Positions 24,973 through 39,900 of a stretch of DNA of 64,000 nucleotides are shown piece after piece. Origin of the DNA: Lingula anatina (taxonomy: Eukaryota > Brachiopoda > Lingulata > Lingulida > Lingulidae); the NCBI RefSeq assembly GCF_001039355.2, contig NW_019775648.1:110533-174532 (forward strand), read 5' to 3'. Position 1 is the first letter of the stretch. The number at the start of each line of letters is the position of its first letter. A model generated the notes under the pieces. It had not been told where the DNA came from, did not search any database, and saw nothing but the letters and a program-made list of their open reading frames with translations. The position numbers were made by a program, and so were the translations under genes.

Positions 24973-27900
24973 ATGAGCACGAAATTAAAAACCAGGCAAG
25001 TAGCGATGTAGTGTAAAGTTTGTATTTCACGTTTTTATTAAGCAAATCGAGATTAAAATACTTTTGGAAACGAACAATAGAAATTGTGGCCGATATCTTA
25101 ATAGTCGTGAAACCTGCTTTGTTGAACGTTTCAATGTAATGGAAACTACTGAACTTATTTAGAGTAACACAACACAAACGTCTCCGAGAGTTAATTACTC
25201 AAATGTGAAACCTAATTAACAGTAATAATCAGAAACCTACTAGTAGTTTCGACCTCTTAAAGAACCAATTTTGGTCTATTATCGCCATTGGTAGCTAATA
25301 ACTGCCCTTGGATACCGATTCATATCTTACAAATATGGTCTACACATGATTTTTTTGCTAATAGAACAAAAGTAGAACCAGTAAGTTACAGACCTTGGTA
25401 GAAAGGTAAAATGGTACAAAGGTATGAGTACATGCATTCATAAATCTTAGTTTGAATAAACTGTTATAATTTTGAGTCATTCCATTTACATCAAGAGACA
25501 CAATGTTGCAATGTTTGTCAATGTTTTGGATGTTATTTTTAAAAATGAGTGCCCAACTTGATTTAAAGGCTTCATATACATGTAATGGTCAAAGTATCCC
25601 AAGGTATTATTAATGCTGGGTGTTGGGGTTAAATTATCTAGGGACATTCTGAATGGGCTCTCTTGAATTCAGTACAAGTCTTAGCTATTTACATGTATAT
25701 TAATTATCAATTAATGTTTTCCTGTTGTCTGTTTATTTATTTAGCTTTGCTGTGGATAGCAGGTACAATGCCTTTTACACAGGTGGCAAAGTACAGGTAG
25801 GTTGATCTCCAACAAGACAGTTGATGTTGGTTTCCATTATGTTTCTTTTAATGATTCATATTTGTGGTACAAACATATATAGTACATACTTTACATTTAG
25901 AAACATAAGCACATTCATGTGAACTATGAGTACTTCTCAGGGAATTATGAAAGGCTTAAAAATAGAACACTTATTATATTGAAATACAGATCTATGCGGC
26001 TAAGAAGCATACAAAAAGGGTGCAGTTAACTGAGAGAAATTTATTTGAATCATTAATTTTCAGTAATAACTTGCAGATTTCATACAGAATTACCTTAAAT
26101 ATTCAATTTAATAAGGCAAAGATAAATCGTTACATAAATTTTAAAATGACAAAAAATATTCTGCTGTAAACCCATCACAATTTTCAAAGCTTTCAAATAA
26201 TCACTTTTACAAATTAGCACTTAGAAAAATATTTAAGATATAACATTAATAATTTGGTCTAATTTTTGAGCAATTCCTTTAATCACAATTGTTTTGTGTT
26301 CTTCCAGTTCTCCAAAGATGGCAGCTTCATGTTGTGTAGCTCAGGTAACCAGCTCCAGATCCTGGATGTCCAGACTGGACGGATTCACAGCACTATTGGA
26401 CAGGTTGGTGACTTTAGAATGTCAGCATATGTTTATTTTCCTTTGTCTCAGGAGAAATTCATAAACAAGAAAATAATGTTCATAAATTGTTAGTTGTATT
26501 GAATAATGTTTTTTTTTCAAAGGGAAGTGTTATTTGGTGTTTAGATTTTAATCAGATTGATTGATAATTGATGTTGCGTTTCTTGCATCCAATCAGAAAT
26601 TGATATTTTTGTATAGTTTTGTGTTGGCTGAGAATTACTCAAAGTGAACATTTAATATTCAGGTAGTTACAATCGTGGAAGTAAAATAATTTTATCATCT
26701 TTCAGAATGAAGAAGAAGAAGAAATCACTAGTTTTATACTAAGTCCAGATGATCAGGTAAGTACTTTTGGTAAGCATTGGTTGCTAATTTATTACATAAC
26801 TTAACAGATGTTTTTCACAGACAATTTTTCTCTTAATTCTTGAAAGAGCAAATATTTGCACAGATTTCCTTCATACTTCTAGACTCTGCACTTACTAGTA
26901 GGCAGTGGGCACCACAGGTTGTATGATTCATAGATGCATTAATGGGTCTCTTTCTTAGTGAGGGTCACATCAAAGGAAACCGGAACTAAAATGCTGCAGA
27001 ATTAAAAAAAATTTTTGTACACACTTTCAGACATTGATAGTAGCCGGCAGAAATTTGCAGCTAAGACAGTGGGAGTGGAAGGAAAACAAGATAGAAAGAA
27101 CATGGAAGGTAAGCACATACGAAGTAATGATGATAACAGTAGAAATGGAATTAATGACATTAATGAAATTAAATAAATCTCAGTATTGCGTGCATATTTG
27201 TGTAAGTTGAAGATTCGTTTAAAGCCGAAAACCTGTTAGAAAAGTCATGCTAGGTTTGCAATTTAAACTTATTCTTTAGGAACCTGTTCCACCCTGATTT
27301 GATCTCACAGTGGTTAGTGTACAGTTTAATGTATCAGGCATAAGGATTGCTTTGGGGACATTTTTCAGTGTTTATGCCCTCTATATCATCCTCTCCTCCC
27401 CCCTTTAATTTTCTTCTTTTATCTATTTTATCTATGAACTATACTTAAATACTATAACTTGAACTCTGCCAGAGTCTTCCGGGTTGTTACATTATATCTT
27501 GACTAATATATTAACTACTTAACTATTTTATTTCTCTTTCATAAGGCAGTGCACAATGCCCCTGTGACATGCATGGCCTTTGACAGCACCTCCACGCTGG
27601 TTGCCACGGGGAGTGCGGACTCCACCATCAAGATCTGGGACATTATCAAACAATACTGCACTCATAACTTGAGAGGACACACAGGAGTTGTGACGTGAGA
27701 TATATCATTGGTTGTCATAGTAATCTTTTGTATCTGATGTAATGTGATCCATCAGTATGGATTGGTGAAATGTTAGTAAGTCTTAATTACATGTATCATA
27801 CTAAATAGAGCGTAGTTTGTCATCTTTCTCAACATATTATTGAATGTTTTAGTAGTATGTAATGGAAGTAAAATAGGTTTTTGTCATTAGTATTCTTGCT

Positions 27901-30900
27901 TCAAGTTTTGACATTTATAACTGGATCAGTTTGCTTCTTGTTAATCCCTTAATTTCATTTGTAATGTTTATTTTAGAGGTGTTGCCTTCCATCCAGACAT
28001 TGAGAGAATGCAGTTGATAAGTGCAGCTGAAGATTATAAAATCCGTGTCTGGGACCTCATGAAAAGTAGTTGCATTGCTGTCCTTGACAAGCACTTCAGT
28101 GTCATCACTGGGCTGCAATTCACTGAAGATGGCGACACCTTATACAGGTTTGTCCAAGAGAAACCGCAATAAAATTTCCCACTGCCTAATCTTGATTTTG
28201 TTAATGTATTTTCAAGCCTTGGAAGAGTTTTCTTGCTTTATAAACTAAATGTGGCAGAAATGGATTTTAAGGACTGAATAATTTTTCTTTTTTTTTTTTT
28301 AACTAGTTGTGGCAGAGACAGTGTAGTAGTGGTGTGGGATCTGCATTCCTTTCTCTGCCTGAAGACTATCCCAGTGTTTGAGGTAAACTTCTTGCTTTGA
28401 GATTCAAACAGAATTTTGACATGTTTACCTTCAGAACATTCCCAACAGGCCATGGGTGTGAACAGATTGTGTTCTTCGTAACTTGCATTTTTACTACAGT
28501 GTTCAATATTCAAGTTGTTGCGAGTGCATTTAGTATGATAAGAAGTTTTGTAGTGCAGGTGAAAAAAATTCGATTACCTTATCAGTTATTGGAAACATTT
28601 TGCTAGAAATTGATTTATTATTTCAATTATTGTATTGTTTTAGCCAGTAGAATCTGTGTTGCTTTTGTCACCCAATATGGACTATCCCAAATTGTCAGTG
28701 GTAGCAGGGGAACAGCATTTCATAACAGCTGGAAGCAAAGGTAAAGTAAGAGGCTCTCATGTGGAACAGAACTATCAGACAATGAATTTTATAGATACCT
28801 GTAATATTATATTTATAGATACAGTTTTACATGTGTAAAATTTTCTAATTATTGTGTAAAATGTTTTTATGTAGATGGCATGCTACTTAGCAAAATTAAT
28901 TGCGTGTGTGTCTATAATTAACCATGTTTGTGAGAAGTTGACATGCTGTTCTATTATACTACATTGAATCAAATGGATGTTTGATTCTCTCTCTCTCTCT
29001 TTTTTAGGGAGGAGTAGAGATACAATTTGATGACATAGTTTGTCCATAATTGCTTAAACTTAAATAATTTAATTTCACTCTACTTTTCACCACTGAAAAA
29101 ATGGTGGTTGAAACATTTAGATTAGAATTGTCATGTTGTATTTTAAGGTATACTGAAAGTTTGGAACACCTCCAAGGCAGCATGTGTCTACACACAAGAG
29201 GACAGCCCAGTTGCCTTGGCAGCAAGAAGCAGAGAAGTTGAAGAAAGTGACCAAAGGTCAAACATTACTCAAGCCATACACTGTCCATCCAATGGGGCTA
29301 TTACAGTGGTCACTTTTGACCATTATATCATAATGTTTGACTTGGAGGGGTTTGAAGTGAAAAAGCAGGTTAGCTACATATGTTGATTCTAGAAGAATAA
29401 GAATATGTTGATAAAATATATTGCTGCTTTGTAGCCAGCTGATTTTATCATAGATAAAAAATCTGTTTGAAAATATAACTCAAAGCTTCTCTGACAGCAG
29501 TTTTAACCGCAAAAGCAAGTCTTGAACATGATTTGATTTTATCAATAAAAAGAGGTAATTACCTTGATGGAAAACAGAAATTTGTTAATATGCCAGAGGT
29601 AAAGGTAACAAAAACCTTGAAAAGGATTCTGACTTAGAATTTAATTTTGATATATTTAAGACTTCAAAAAGTAAATGTTGAATACACCAAAGACAATTTT
29701 TTACAAACTCTCTTGTGTTTTTATGTTGCAGTTTGCAGGTTACAATGATGACATCCTAGACATCCATTTTCTTGGGGAGCAGGAAAGTCACATTGCTGTG
29801 GCAACAAACAGTGAACTTATCAAAGTGTTTGAGTTGAGCACCTGGAACTGCCAGATTCTCCATGGCCACACAGATATTGTGCTTAGTTTAGATGTCTACC
29901 AAAAAGGAAACCTTCTAGTCAGCAGTTCTAAGGTTTGGGACATGCTTAAATCGTTCAAATGCTACCAAGTTTTGGTTCTTTCCTTATCTGTTTTGGTGAA
30001 AGCAAACATTGGTCTCATCTTCTATAAATAGAGTAGATAAGTAATAATCTACTTTTGATACACTTAAAATGTATGTTCAGGGGAATCTTAACAGAGTAAT
30101 ATTGTTAAAAAGGGAGTAAATATCTTTGTCTAAATGAAGTAGTCACCCATATTTTTAGCTGTGGCATGTACAGACAATGTTTGCAAGAATGTTCAGGTAA
30201 GAAAGATAAAAATGTTTCATGTTTTTGGGGGGAAAAAAAGAAAATTTAAAGAAAAGCAGTTTCTTGTGTGTTCTTTGACCCTCAGGATAACAGTATCAGG
30301 CTATGGCAAATAGATGGTGATACTCAGAAAATGAGCTGTGTAGCTGTAGGTCAAGGTCACACCCATGCTGTTGGAGCAGTAGCATTTTCAAGGTAAATCA
30401 TGCTTCTTTGTAGTAAGAGGCTGCCTATATTTGTGATTACCATATTTTTAATGAGCAGCCTCTTATCTGAATGTACAGCTACCTTATAACATTATTAGAC
30501 TGCTTAATTTAATAGAGTTAATTTGTTGTAAAAATTTGGGGATAGAAGTAATTTTGATGCAAGTTGGAAATCAATGAATATGGTTTGCATGTAATCTTTT
30601 AGTGAAAATTTTGTATTCCAGTGTCCAAAAAAAAAAAAAAAAATAAATAAAATAAAAATAAATAAATAAATAAATAAATAAAATAATAAATAAATAAATA
30701 AAAATACAGTAATCTGCTCAATTTTGTTTTCAAGAGGTAACCTAAATTTAATTTCACTGTTTGTAAACTCTGGCTGAAGTTCTGGGGCCTGTTTCACAAA
30801 TGATTTTTAGACTAAATGGTTAATTACTTTGACAAAAAATTGAGTGTACTTTGACTCCACGTAATTATGAAGTACAATTAAATAAATGGTGTGACAAATT

Positions 30901-33900
30901 AACAGCAATAAGACATGGTTCATGTTTTAGTCTATTTGTGTCTATTAGCTACTTCATTGTAGTAGACTACTGCAGATTTGTCCTGAACTAAAGAAGACCA
31001 AAATATTGGTCTAAAATTGAAGATCCACTTTCAGTCTAAATCTTCTTTGTGAAGCTGGCCCCAGATATAAATACTGTTTCATATTTCAGACTTGCCCCAA
31101 GTTTTATTGTCAGTGGCAGTCAGGATTGCACCATCAAGCTGTGGTCAGTGCCAGACAATCATTGTGGCAACTCTGTGACAAATCTTCATGCTAACATGAC
31201 AGAGAAGGCACACGAGAAGGATATTAATTCCATCACAGTGTCACCCAATGACAAATTATTGGCCACAGGATCCCAGGATAGGACAGCTAAAGTAATTATG
31301 TTGTTTTGTTTCCTATTATGTTCTGCTGAAGTAATTACATTGGTTGTTTATATTGTGATTATGCTTTGACATAAATCAAACAGTCCCTGACTGAGTTCTC
31401 CTATAAAATATGCATTTTTACAGTAAAATTCAGCTCATCTTGTTGAAAGCTTGACAATTATTCTAATAAAGACTAAATAAGATATTTCAGGATGTATGTT
31501 TGGTAAAGGGAATTTCAATATTGATCCATCCTATTAAAATGTTTGACCTACCCTGAACAAAAGGTTCAATTTCTCCCAACATGCAGACCATCACACCTCT
31601 GTCCACTTCTCCCTATATCAAAATAACCTGCTCTCTGAAGCCTTGCTTCCTTTTGGTTGTATATTTCTTCCTATATCAAAATAACCTGCTTGCTTTTGTT
31701 CATTCACTTTTCCTTGTATCAAAGTAACCTGCTATGTGAACCCTTGCTTACTTTTGGTGTCTACTTCTTCCTATATCAAAATAACCTGCTACCTTGCTTG
31801 CTTTTGTTCATTCACTTCTCCCTATATCAAAGTAATCTGCTATCTGAGCCCTTTTGTCTACTTTTGTTCTCTTAGGTATGGAATGCTAGTAGCCTGTCTC
31901 TCCTAGGTGTGTGTAGAGGTCACAGGAGAGGGATATGGTGTGTCCAGTTCTCTCCTGTTGACCAGTGTTTGGCCACCTCCTCCAGTGATGGGACCATCAA
32001 GATCTGGTCCCTCTCTGATTTCACCTGTGTTAAGGTAAGGACGTAATCTTATCTCATAATCTCATGTTTTGGACCACTCAAATTTAACAAGCTTGTATAT
32101 ATTGGGAACTTTTTTGTGTGTTTCTCAGTGAGTATTCATTTATTTGACAAATTGTATAATGGCTTTGGAAAATGAGGTTTTGATTTGATACATATTTTAT
32201 ATGCACACATGTACAAAAAATTTAAAAAAAATTTTTTTTTTTTATAAAACCTACAATTAAAAAGTTGCTTCAGACTTATGAACTGTTTCATATTTATGAC
32301 TGCTGCTTACCAGTTATAAATATTCAGGCCTGATGACCAAAGATGTGATACATGTTCTACTCTGTATTTCAGACATTTGAAGGGCATGACACATCTGTTC
32401 TGAAAGTAATTTTCTTGACCAGAGGGATGCAGTTGATGTCAAGGTATGGTGCCATATTAAAGTATTTGTTTACATAAGAAAATGAGGAATGTTTGCTCAT
32501 TAATCCAGGTCCTGGTCCATGTAACAGGTAATGACTCGGTGCAAGCAAGTGGTGCTACCTAGTGAGATATTTTCAAACTAAGGGGTCAGCTTATTGTGGC
32601 ATATCCTTGATTTCTGTCTATTTAATGTAGTTCAGTTTGAAAAAAGTGTAAACTTTAAGATTTTCTGCAACAGGTGTTGCAAAAGTAATATCTTGAGATG
32701 GTTCGGTCAGGAATATACTGAAAAGATTAAATTATAAACAGATATGTTAGATTGATATTTTTATCCTCCCTCTCTTTTAGTGGATCTGATGGTCTGCTGA
32801 AGTTGTGGAATATCAAGAATAATGAATGTATTAAGACTTTGGATGAGCACACTGAGAAGGCTTGGGCTCTCACAGCCAATAAAAAGGGAGACATCATTGT
32901 CAGTGGGGCAGCTGACTCCAGTATCATTGTTTGGAAGGTAAAATTGAAATGTAATAGTCAAATGCTGCTGTGAATATGTAGGCGTACGTGAAAAGTAGGC
33001 GAGAAATAGGGTCAGAAAGAATGGCAGCAATGGCAATAAATGAAAAATGGTAAAGTTATCTAGGGGTGTTTTTTTTTTTGTAGTGTTACAGTCTTTTGCA
33101 CCAGGGTATGTATTTCCATTGTTTTGCTTGTTACTTTTTGTTTTCAATTGATGATATTTTTTGCACCTCCAATGGATTGCTATTCTTAGATACAAATATT
33201 TTCGATGTAATTATTTATTAAGTTGTAAAGACTTTTATTTAAGTTTTTTCACTTAACACAGGAAATTTGAGCTTTGGTCTTCTGTATGGGTGTTGTATAA
33301 TCAAAAGTATTGCTACAATGCTATTTCATTTATTTTCGTTACATATTACAGGACACAACAGAAACTGAAATAGAAGAAGCAAAAGCCAAAGAGGAGGATA
33401 CCATTATCAAGTAAGCCGATTTGTACATCATAGTAAAATTTCATAATTGCACATTAAATGTATGGAATAAAGCTAAAGTTAAAATATAGTGAATGGCAAT
33501 ATTAGATGTGTGATTTGACAGTCCTAGATGAAACTGAACTTGTGGCACTAATCTTTTCATTTGCATCCAGGGAACAAGAACTTTCCAACCTCCTACAGCA
33601 AAAAAAGTACTTGAAAGCAATAGGATTGGCCATCACTCTAGAACAGCCATTCAGAGTTCTGAATATCATGAAAGGTACGAGAAAACCACTTTTACCATAT
33701 CTGTCAAAGTCATGGCCATTGTCGCATAGTGACCATAAAGGGGAAAACCATGTTACTTTTGATTCTTAAACTTACAGAAAAGATCCATAGGACTGAAAAT
33801 AGCTTGATTTGGAAAACCAGCCTGATTGGATTCTTTTTTGAAAGTTATCCCTTTGTTATTTATTTATTTATTTTTTTTGTGGAACATTTGTTTTTTACAT

Positions 33901-36900
33901 CATTGCATTTTTAAGGTGTGGCTTTGATCACCATGGGCCAAAAGAGCTTTGCTTGTCACATTTTCTGAATACCATACTTAATATATAATATTATTTAAAA
34001 TTGGTGGTGATTATGTGGTTAAGCATTATGTTATATTGCATCAGAATTGAAAAAAAAAACTATTTTGTGCACTAGTTGCCACCATAATGACCATTAAAGA
34101 AAAGCCATGTAACTTATGATTGTCATACTTACAGATAGGATTCATCTGACTGAAAAACAGTTTGGCTTGGAAAACAATACTGATTGGTTTCTTTTTCTGG
34201 AAGTTATGCAGTTTTTTTGTGAATGTTCATTTTTCACATATTAGCATTATCAAGGTGCTATCTGTTAAACTGCTTGCATTCAGCAAAAGTTGCAGAGAAG
34301 TTGAATTTATCTACGTAGAACAATAGATTTTTGGGGAAATGAGCCCTTAGACCATGAAAGATCATTTGTGATCTGTAATTGCAGATTCAGACCATTTACT
34401 ACTTACACTTCACTACAAAATATATCTGTTGTAGTTCACTTAAAAGTAGATTTTGGACCCATTTGACAAGAAGTGAGAAATGGCTAATGTTTTAGTTGCT
34501 TAGGTTACTTTATTTCAAAGAAATAAAGCCTAGCTTAAAGTATGCTAAAATTTTAATTCTTTAATTTAAGATCATCTTTGTACCAAAGATCTTTAGTGAC
34601 ACCAGGTCCTTGATTCAAGTCCCACTGTTTACCAAGCTGACACAGGCATTGGTAATATCTGGAGGTCATTTGTTGTGTTGGACTTTGACTCTATTTGAAT
34701 AAACTGATAATAATGATACTTCCTACATCATTTGTAAAATTTGTAGCTTGATGCTAAATATTAAATTTTAAATGTGCTAAGGAAGTGCTAAGTAACAGCT
34801 GAATTTGATAATCATGGCTTATCTGTCAATGAAAATATACACTTTGGGTTGCCAAGATTGCTAAAGTGTAAGGTTATTGTAGCACCAGCTGTAGGTAGTT
34901 TAAATTTACCTTGGTCTGGACCTGTGTTGTCATCTCAGCCTTGGGGAAATATTGTTGGGTTTATGCCAGAAAGTGTAACTGATAATGAAACATATCATTT
35001 TAAAAGATGATACATTGAAACAAGTGGTAAATGTCTTTACATTCATGTCTTGTGGCAAGTTAGATAAAATATAAAACAGCAAAAGATGCAAGAAGCAGTA
35101 ATTAATGTATTTTGAAGTCTAATTTATTTTTATTTGATAATTTCTAACAAATATTTTGATTCCTTGGAAATCTTGTAGAAAACATGCAGATTTTGTTTGT
35201 CTATTTTCACAGAGAAAGGGATGTGGCTGGGGTAGCACTAGCAATTTTTCCCCACTTTTGTGTCAATTTGTTATCCAAATGGTTATAATATGACTAAAAC
35301 AAGTCAAATCGGACCTTTTTTGTTTAGCCATTGTAAGTCATATTTAGCATTTGGCTAAATTGGTGAGTGTTAGCACCACCCCAGTGTGGTTAATTCTATT
35401 GATCAAGAATTTTAAAGCATTCTGTAAAGATTTTAATTATTGAGTCTATATGGATAGATGGTTAACTTTTAATTCGGTCTCCATTTTACAATCTTTACAG
35501 AAGCACATTGTGAAAGTTATATTTTCTAGTTTCATTTATCCGTACAGCATTTGCAATCTTAATTTGTCCTTATACAAGTCATAAATCACATTGTGCAGAC
35601 AACACATGCTAGTTCACGGCCATTCACATAATTAGGGCATGGAAGAGACCCACAGGCGGCCTCTACATTGTACAACAGCCCACCATTTTGGTTGCCTTTT
35701 CCTGCAGCGTCCACCTCTGGCATCTCATCAACACAGATGAACTTGGAGCGCTTGTGGTCATAGTGTTCTGCCATAAGGTACCCCCTATACTCCATCAACC
35801 AGTCCCCAGGGCAGGAGGTTTTGGCAGGAATCATCAGCTGGGTTGGGCGCCCTGGGGTGTGGCAGACAGCACAGACGGCATTTTGATCATGAAGGGATTT
35901 AATACCAGGAGGAGCGTTCTGCTTGGAGAAGAAATCATTTGGCAACCTGCTCACCTCATATTCTACACCATACATGCGGCCATATGTCTGGAAACCATCA
36001 GTATAGTTCAGCCATGATGGGTCACGAGGCAGGCAGAGGTAGTTGCTTCCTCCACCATGACTGTAGTAAGAGCCACCAATCACCCCTTAAAAAAGAAACA
36101 AGTTTCTCTTTACAGTGATAATATTCTTCTTGATGACCAAATGACCTTTGGATAAATCTTAAAGCCAAGTTAATACCTTCCTTGGACATTAGCAGTTCAC
36201 TATGCAGATTTGTTCATTTATTTATTATCAAAGTTTCTCTTCACAGTGATAATATTCTTCTTGATGACCAAATGACCTTTGGATAAACCTTAAAGCCAAG
36301 TTAATACCTTCCTTGGACATTAGCACTTCACTATGCAGATTTGTTCATTTATTTATTATCAAAGAATATCTTTATTGCATATAACAATGTAATGCCTATA
36401 CCTTCATAAATGAGTGTAGCAGTATAGGGGCAGGAGGACCGCCCCCAGCGGGTGTAGACTGACCCCCCAGATCCTGTCCCTGCCCCCAGGTTACTGCCTC
36501 CATCTCCTGTACCTGTCAGCTCTAAACAGAAATTGAAGAAGTCAACGAGATTTAGTTTTCACAGAGTACCGGTTCTAACATTAACATTAATAGAGCACTT
36601 CTTAAATTTGGAACAGCTAGAAATTTGAAAAATGAAACGATTTAGATTATTGCTATATTTCCATAAAATTCACAAACTGATAGTTTTGATTTGTACAGAT
36701 TTATGTTGCAGTTAAATTAAATAGCTGCACCAAGATATTCACAAATTTAATCTTATTTAAGATAACTTGCCCTCTGATTAGAAACTCTCATTATTTATTA
36801 ATTGATTGATTGAAATAACCACATAGTAAAAAAAAATAAAGTAAGTAATTAATATAATGTTTCATATTTAAAAAACAATGTGTGGGGTGCATACTTGAAA

Positions 36901-39900
36901 CAAAATTTTTGAGATATGAAATCCACATTTTTGGTGATAAACAATGAAACAGTGAGTAGAAAGTGATTGCTGTTACCTTGCAGTATGTTGACCTGTTTCC
37001 CTTTGAGCAGGGCCAGTATTTTCTGCAGGTCCTCCATGGTGAGTGCAGTCCCAGAGGGACCAGGTGCTCCTCTAGGCCCTGCAGGACCCTGGGGAATAGA
37101 GATTATAGCCAGGTGTATTATGGGTCTAAGAATGATCCTGATGGGAGTTCAACAAGATAGGATTTATTTGTTATCAAGGTAGAAGGATAAAAATACAAAA
37201 AGTTAAATTTAAGGCAATTTTTTCTGACGATTGTAGTATTTTGCCCAACCATTCAGATTGGAAATTATGTAGGTATTTTTAAATGAAAAATAACAGGAAA
37301 ATTGAGTAACAAAGGAATGACTGCATGTGTATTTACCTGTAAACCTTGTATCCCGTCTCTTCCATCTCTGCCTGCAGGACCCTGTGGTCCCCTCACACAG
37401 CAGGTACCCTGACAATCTGTGTGATTATAAATTACATTGCACATTAACCCCTAGTTCTCACTTTACATGTGCTTAGTTGAAAAGTGTCAGAATTGTAAAC
37501 TATGTATTGTTGGGAAATAAGGATTGTAGGACACTTGACCAGAAGTAAAAACTAGTAGTTTACAGATAACATTTTAATTGATGAAAAAAGTGTACCTGAA
37601 CCATTGGTTTTAGGTGAAACCATGTTTGCAGGAACCTGCCTCTTAAATCTTGCTTCTACAGCTGACTGCTTCTCTCCCAGGATGTTGAATAAGCCCTATA
37701 TATATATATATAGGAATATGAAAAGTTCAACATTTTAACAATTGTCTACAGATTTCATTATGAATACATGATGAAATATTGATGGAGAAAGGTCCTATCT
37801 ACAGCTGATCTTGAAATATGATTGAATTTTTTTATGAAAAGAAAGCTGTAAACTTAAATGGACATGAAATGAAAACTTGATTTAAAAAAAAAAATAAAAA
37901 TAAAATAAAATAAAAAAATAAAAATTGCAATATTGTATATTTTGTTAAACCAAGAATGGAAATTATCTGAAAGTATATGAAATAAGGCTGTCAGCAAACA
38001 CAGTGAAATGTCATACAACTTGATACAGCTCTAGAAATTGTGAAAGAGTCCACTTGAGGTGGGGTTTACCTTTTATTAACAGGAAAGGTCATCTTAGAAA
38101 GCAAAAAAAAGTAACTCACATGACTTGGTGAATATATATTGTTAAAAAACTTATTTTACAAAACATGCGGAAACATCCAGAAAAATATTTTTGAATAAAT
38201 TCCATTTGACTTTATTCAATGCTGAATTCCACTCACTAGTTTGACATAATTTCTGACACCACTTTCCTATAGATTGTACAATATCTTTGTCAATTTCATG
38301 CTTAGTAGCAAGGCTCAGATGATTCCCATTTTCAGGTGAAAATCTGAATTTGATACCTTAAGTTGCTTGTTTTCCTCGATCAATTCCCTCTGTTCCTTCT
38401 CCAGTTTCTCCAGCCGACCCATTACCTCACTCAGTCCATTTTCTTGTTCAGTTACCATGATTGCACTGACCATGAGGTGGACAGATAAAAGACACAGGCA
38501 AAAATAAGCCACTTTATACATGATGGTTTGCCAGTGAGACTGATCCTAGTCTACTTCACCAACAGGGTTAATGCCAGGTCTGGTAGCGCAAAAGAGTCTT
38601 TCAATTGTAATGAGACCAACTTTGGACTGAAGATCTTTTGTGACACCAGGTCTTGGATTTTTGTCTTGCTATTTATACCAAGATGGCATGGGCATGGATA
38701 ATATCTTAAGGTCATTTATTTCATTGGATTTTGGCTCTGTTTGAATAAACTGATAATAGCTACAGTCCCTACATCATTTGAAAAATGTAGTTTAAATCTT
38801 AAATTTTGAATGTGTTAAGGAAGGGCTAAGTTACAACAGAATTTGAGAATCATGGCTTATCTGTTATCCAAAACAGTACTTGCCTTGGGTTGCCAACATC
38901 AACTGTTAGGCATTTATACAACATGTAGGCTAATACTTAAATTGTCTTTGACCTGGAGGTGTGTGGTCTAACCTCTTCCCCCCCTCCCCCAGAAAGTGTA
39001 AGTTAGGTGGTAAAATACAAAACATCAAAAACACAAGAAGCAGTTATCATGTTTCAAAGTCAACTTTTTTATTATGTTCAGACACATGGCCATTCAATTT
39101 CAGAGATACTATGATAAGTGGAAAACCGTTTTAGCTATTGTTTTCAATAGACAAACTTACAGGACTGGTGCTTGTGACTAAAATACAGGTCTAATTTGGA
39201 AACTAGCCTGATTGTATGATTTTTCCTGAAGTTTTGCAGGTATTTTGTGAAGTGTTCATTTTTCCATATTGGCATTTTCAGGTTGTGACTTCTCTTTACT
39301 TATAACTTTTTTGTTTGGTGTTGCAATATTATATTCTATGTTATTGTTATTCAGAGATCCTGAGTCAGCCTACAGGGCAGCAAGACTTGGCAGATACTGT
39401 GCTTAAACTGAGAATGGACCAAGCAGGTAAAAAAGATTGCCTTTTAACACTAAAGTAGACTCATCACTCTCTTACTCTAACGAAATTGGGGTAATATATT
39501 CTTGTATTCTTGATTGATATGATGCATTCTCCATGTTGACCAAACTGTGTAAGAAAAGTTCTCATTTTTAATATATCATTACCTTCTCCAATGAAGCTAT
39601 GTTTTGAGTCCAATTTTTTAGTTTGTCTGTATCTAGTCTACTTAAACAATATGTTTTTATACCACAAAGACAAGTTGCGAGTTAAATAATAGAATGTCTT
39701 TCCATTTCATAGATGCAGTCCTGAGGTTTTCTGTTCAGTGGAACACTAATAGTAAGCATTGCCACGTAGCCCAGTTTGTGCTGTCAGTGGTGCTGAAGGG
39801 TTACCCCCCTGAGGAGCTGATGAAGCTGCCCAACTTTAAAGCCACAGTGGAGGGTCTCCTACCATATACAGGTAAATTGATTGGCAACCAGAGTTAAAGG

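Larger units (their letters stand above)
33675..39354 (+). other. Expanded TBL3 intron 18 holding a nested gene
   Basis: 5.7 kb here against 625 bases in the other copy (47231-47855). Its layout is two copies of an AT-rich repeat R1 (about 33720-33910 and 34080-34260), a repeat R2 (about 34560-35130), the minus-strand collagen gene (35586-38521), then R2 again (about 38605-39072) and R1 again (about 39080-39290). Repeats on both sides run in the same direction. Confidence 0.8.

Noticed and set aside
29675-30031. Independent 118-residue gene, repeated at 43287
   Set aside because: It is TBL3 exon 11 read through into both flanking introns.
33506-33769. Separate 87-residue gene
   Set aside because: It is TBL3 exon 18 extended into introns on both sides.
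35688-36017. Plus-strand gene of 109 residues
   Set aside because: It is the antisense shadow of the last collagen exon, which has clear family motifs on the minus strand.
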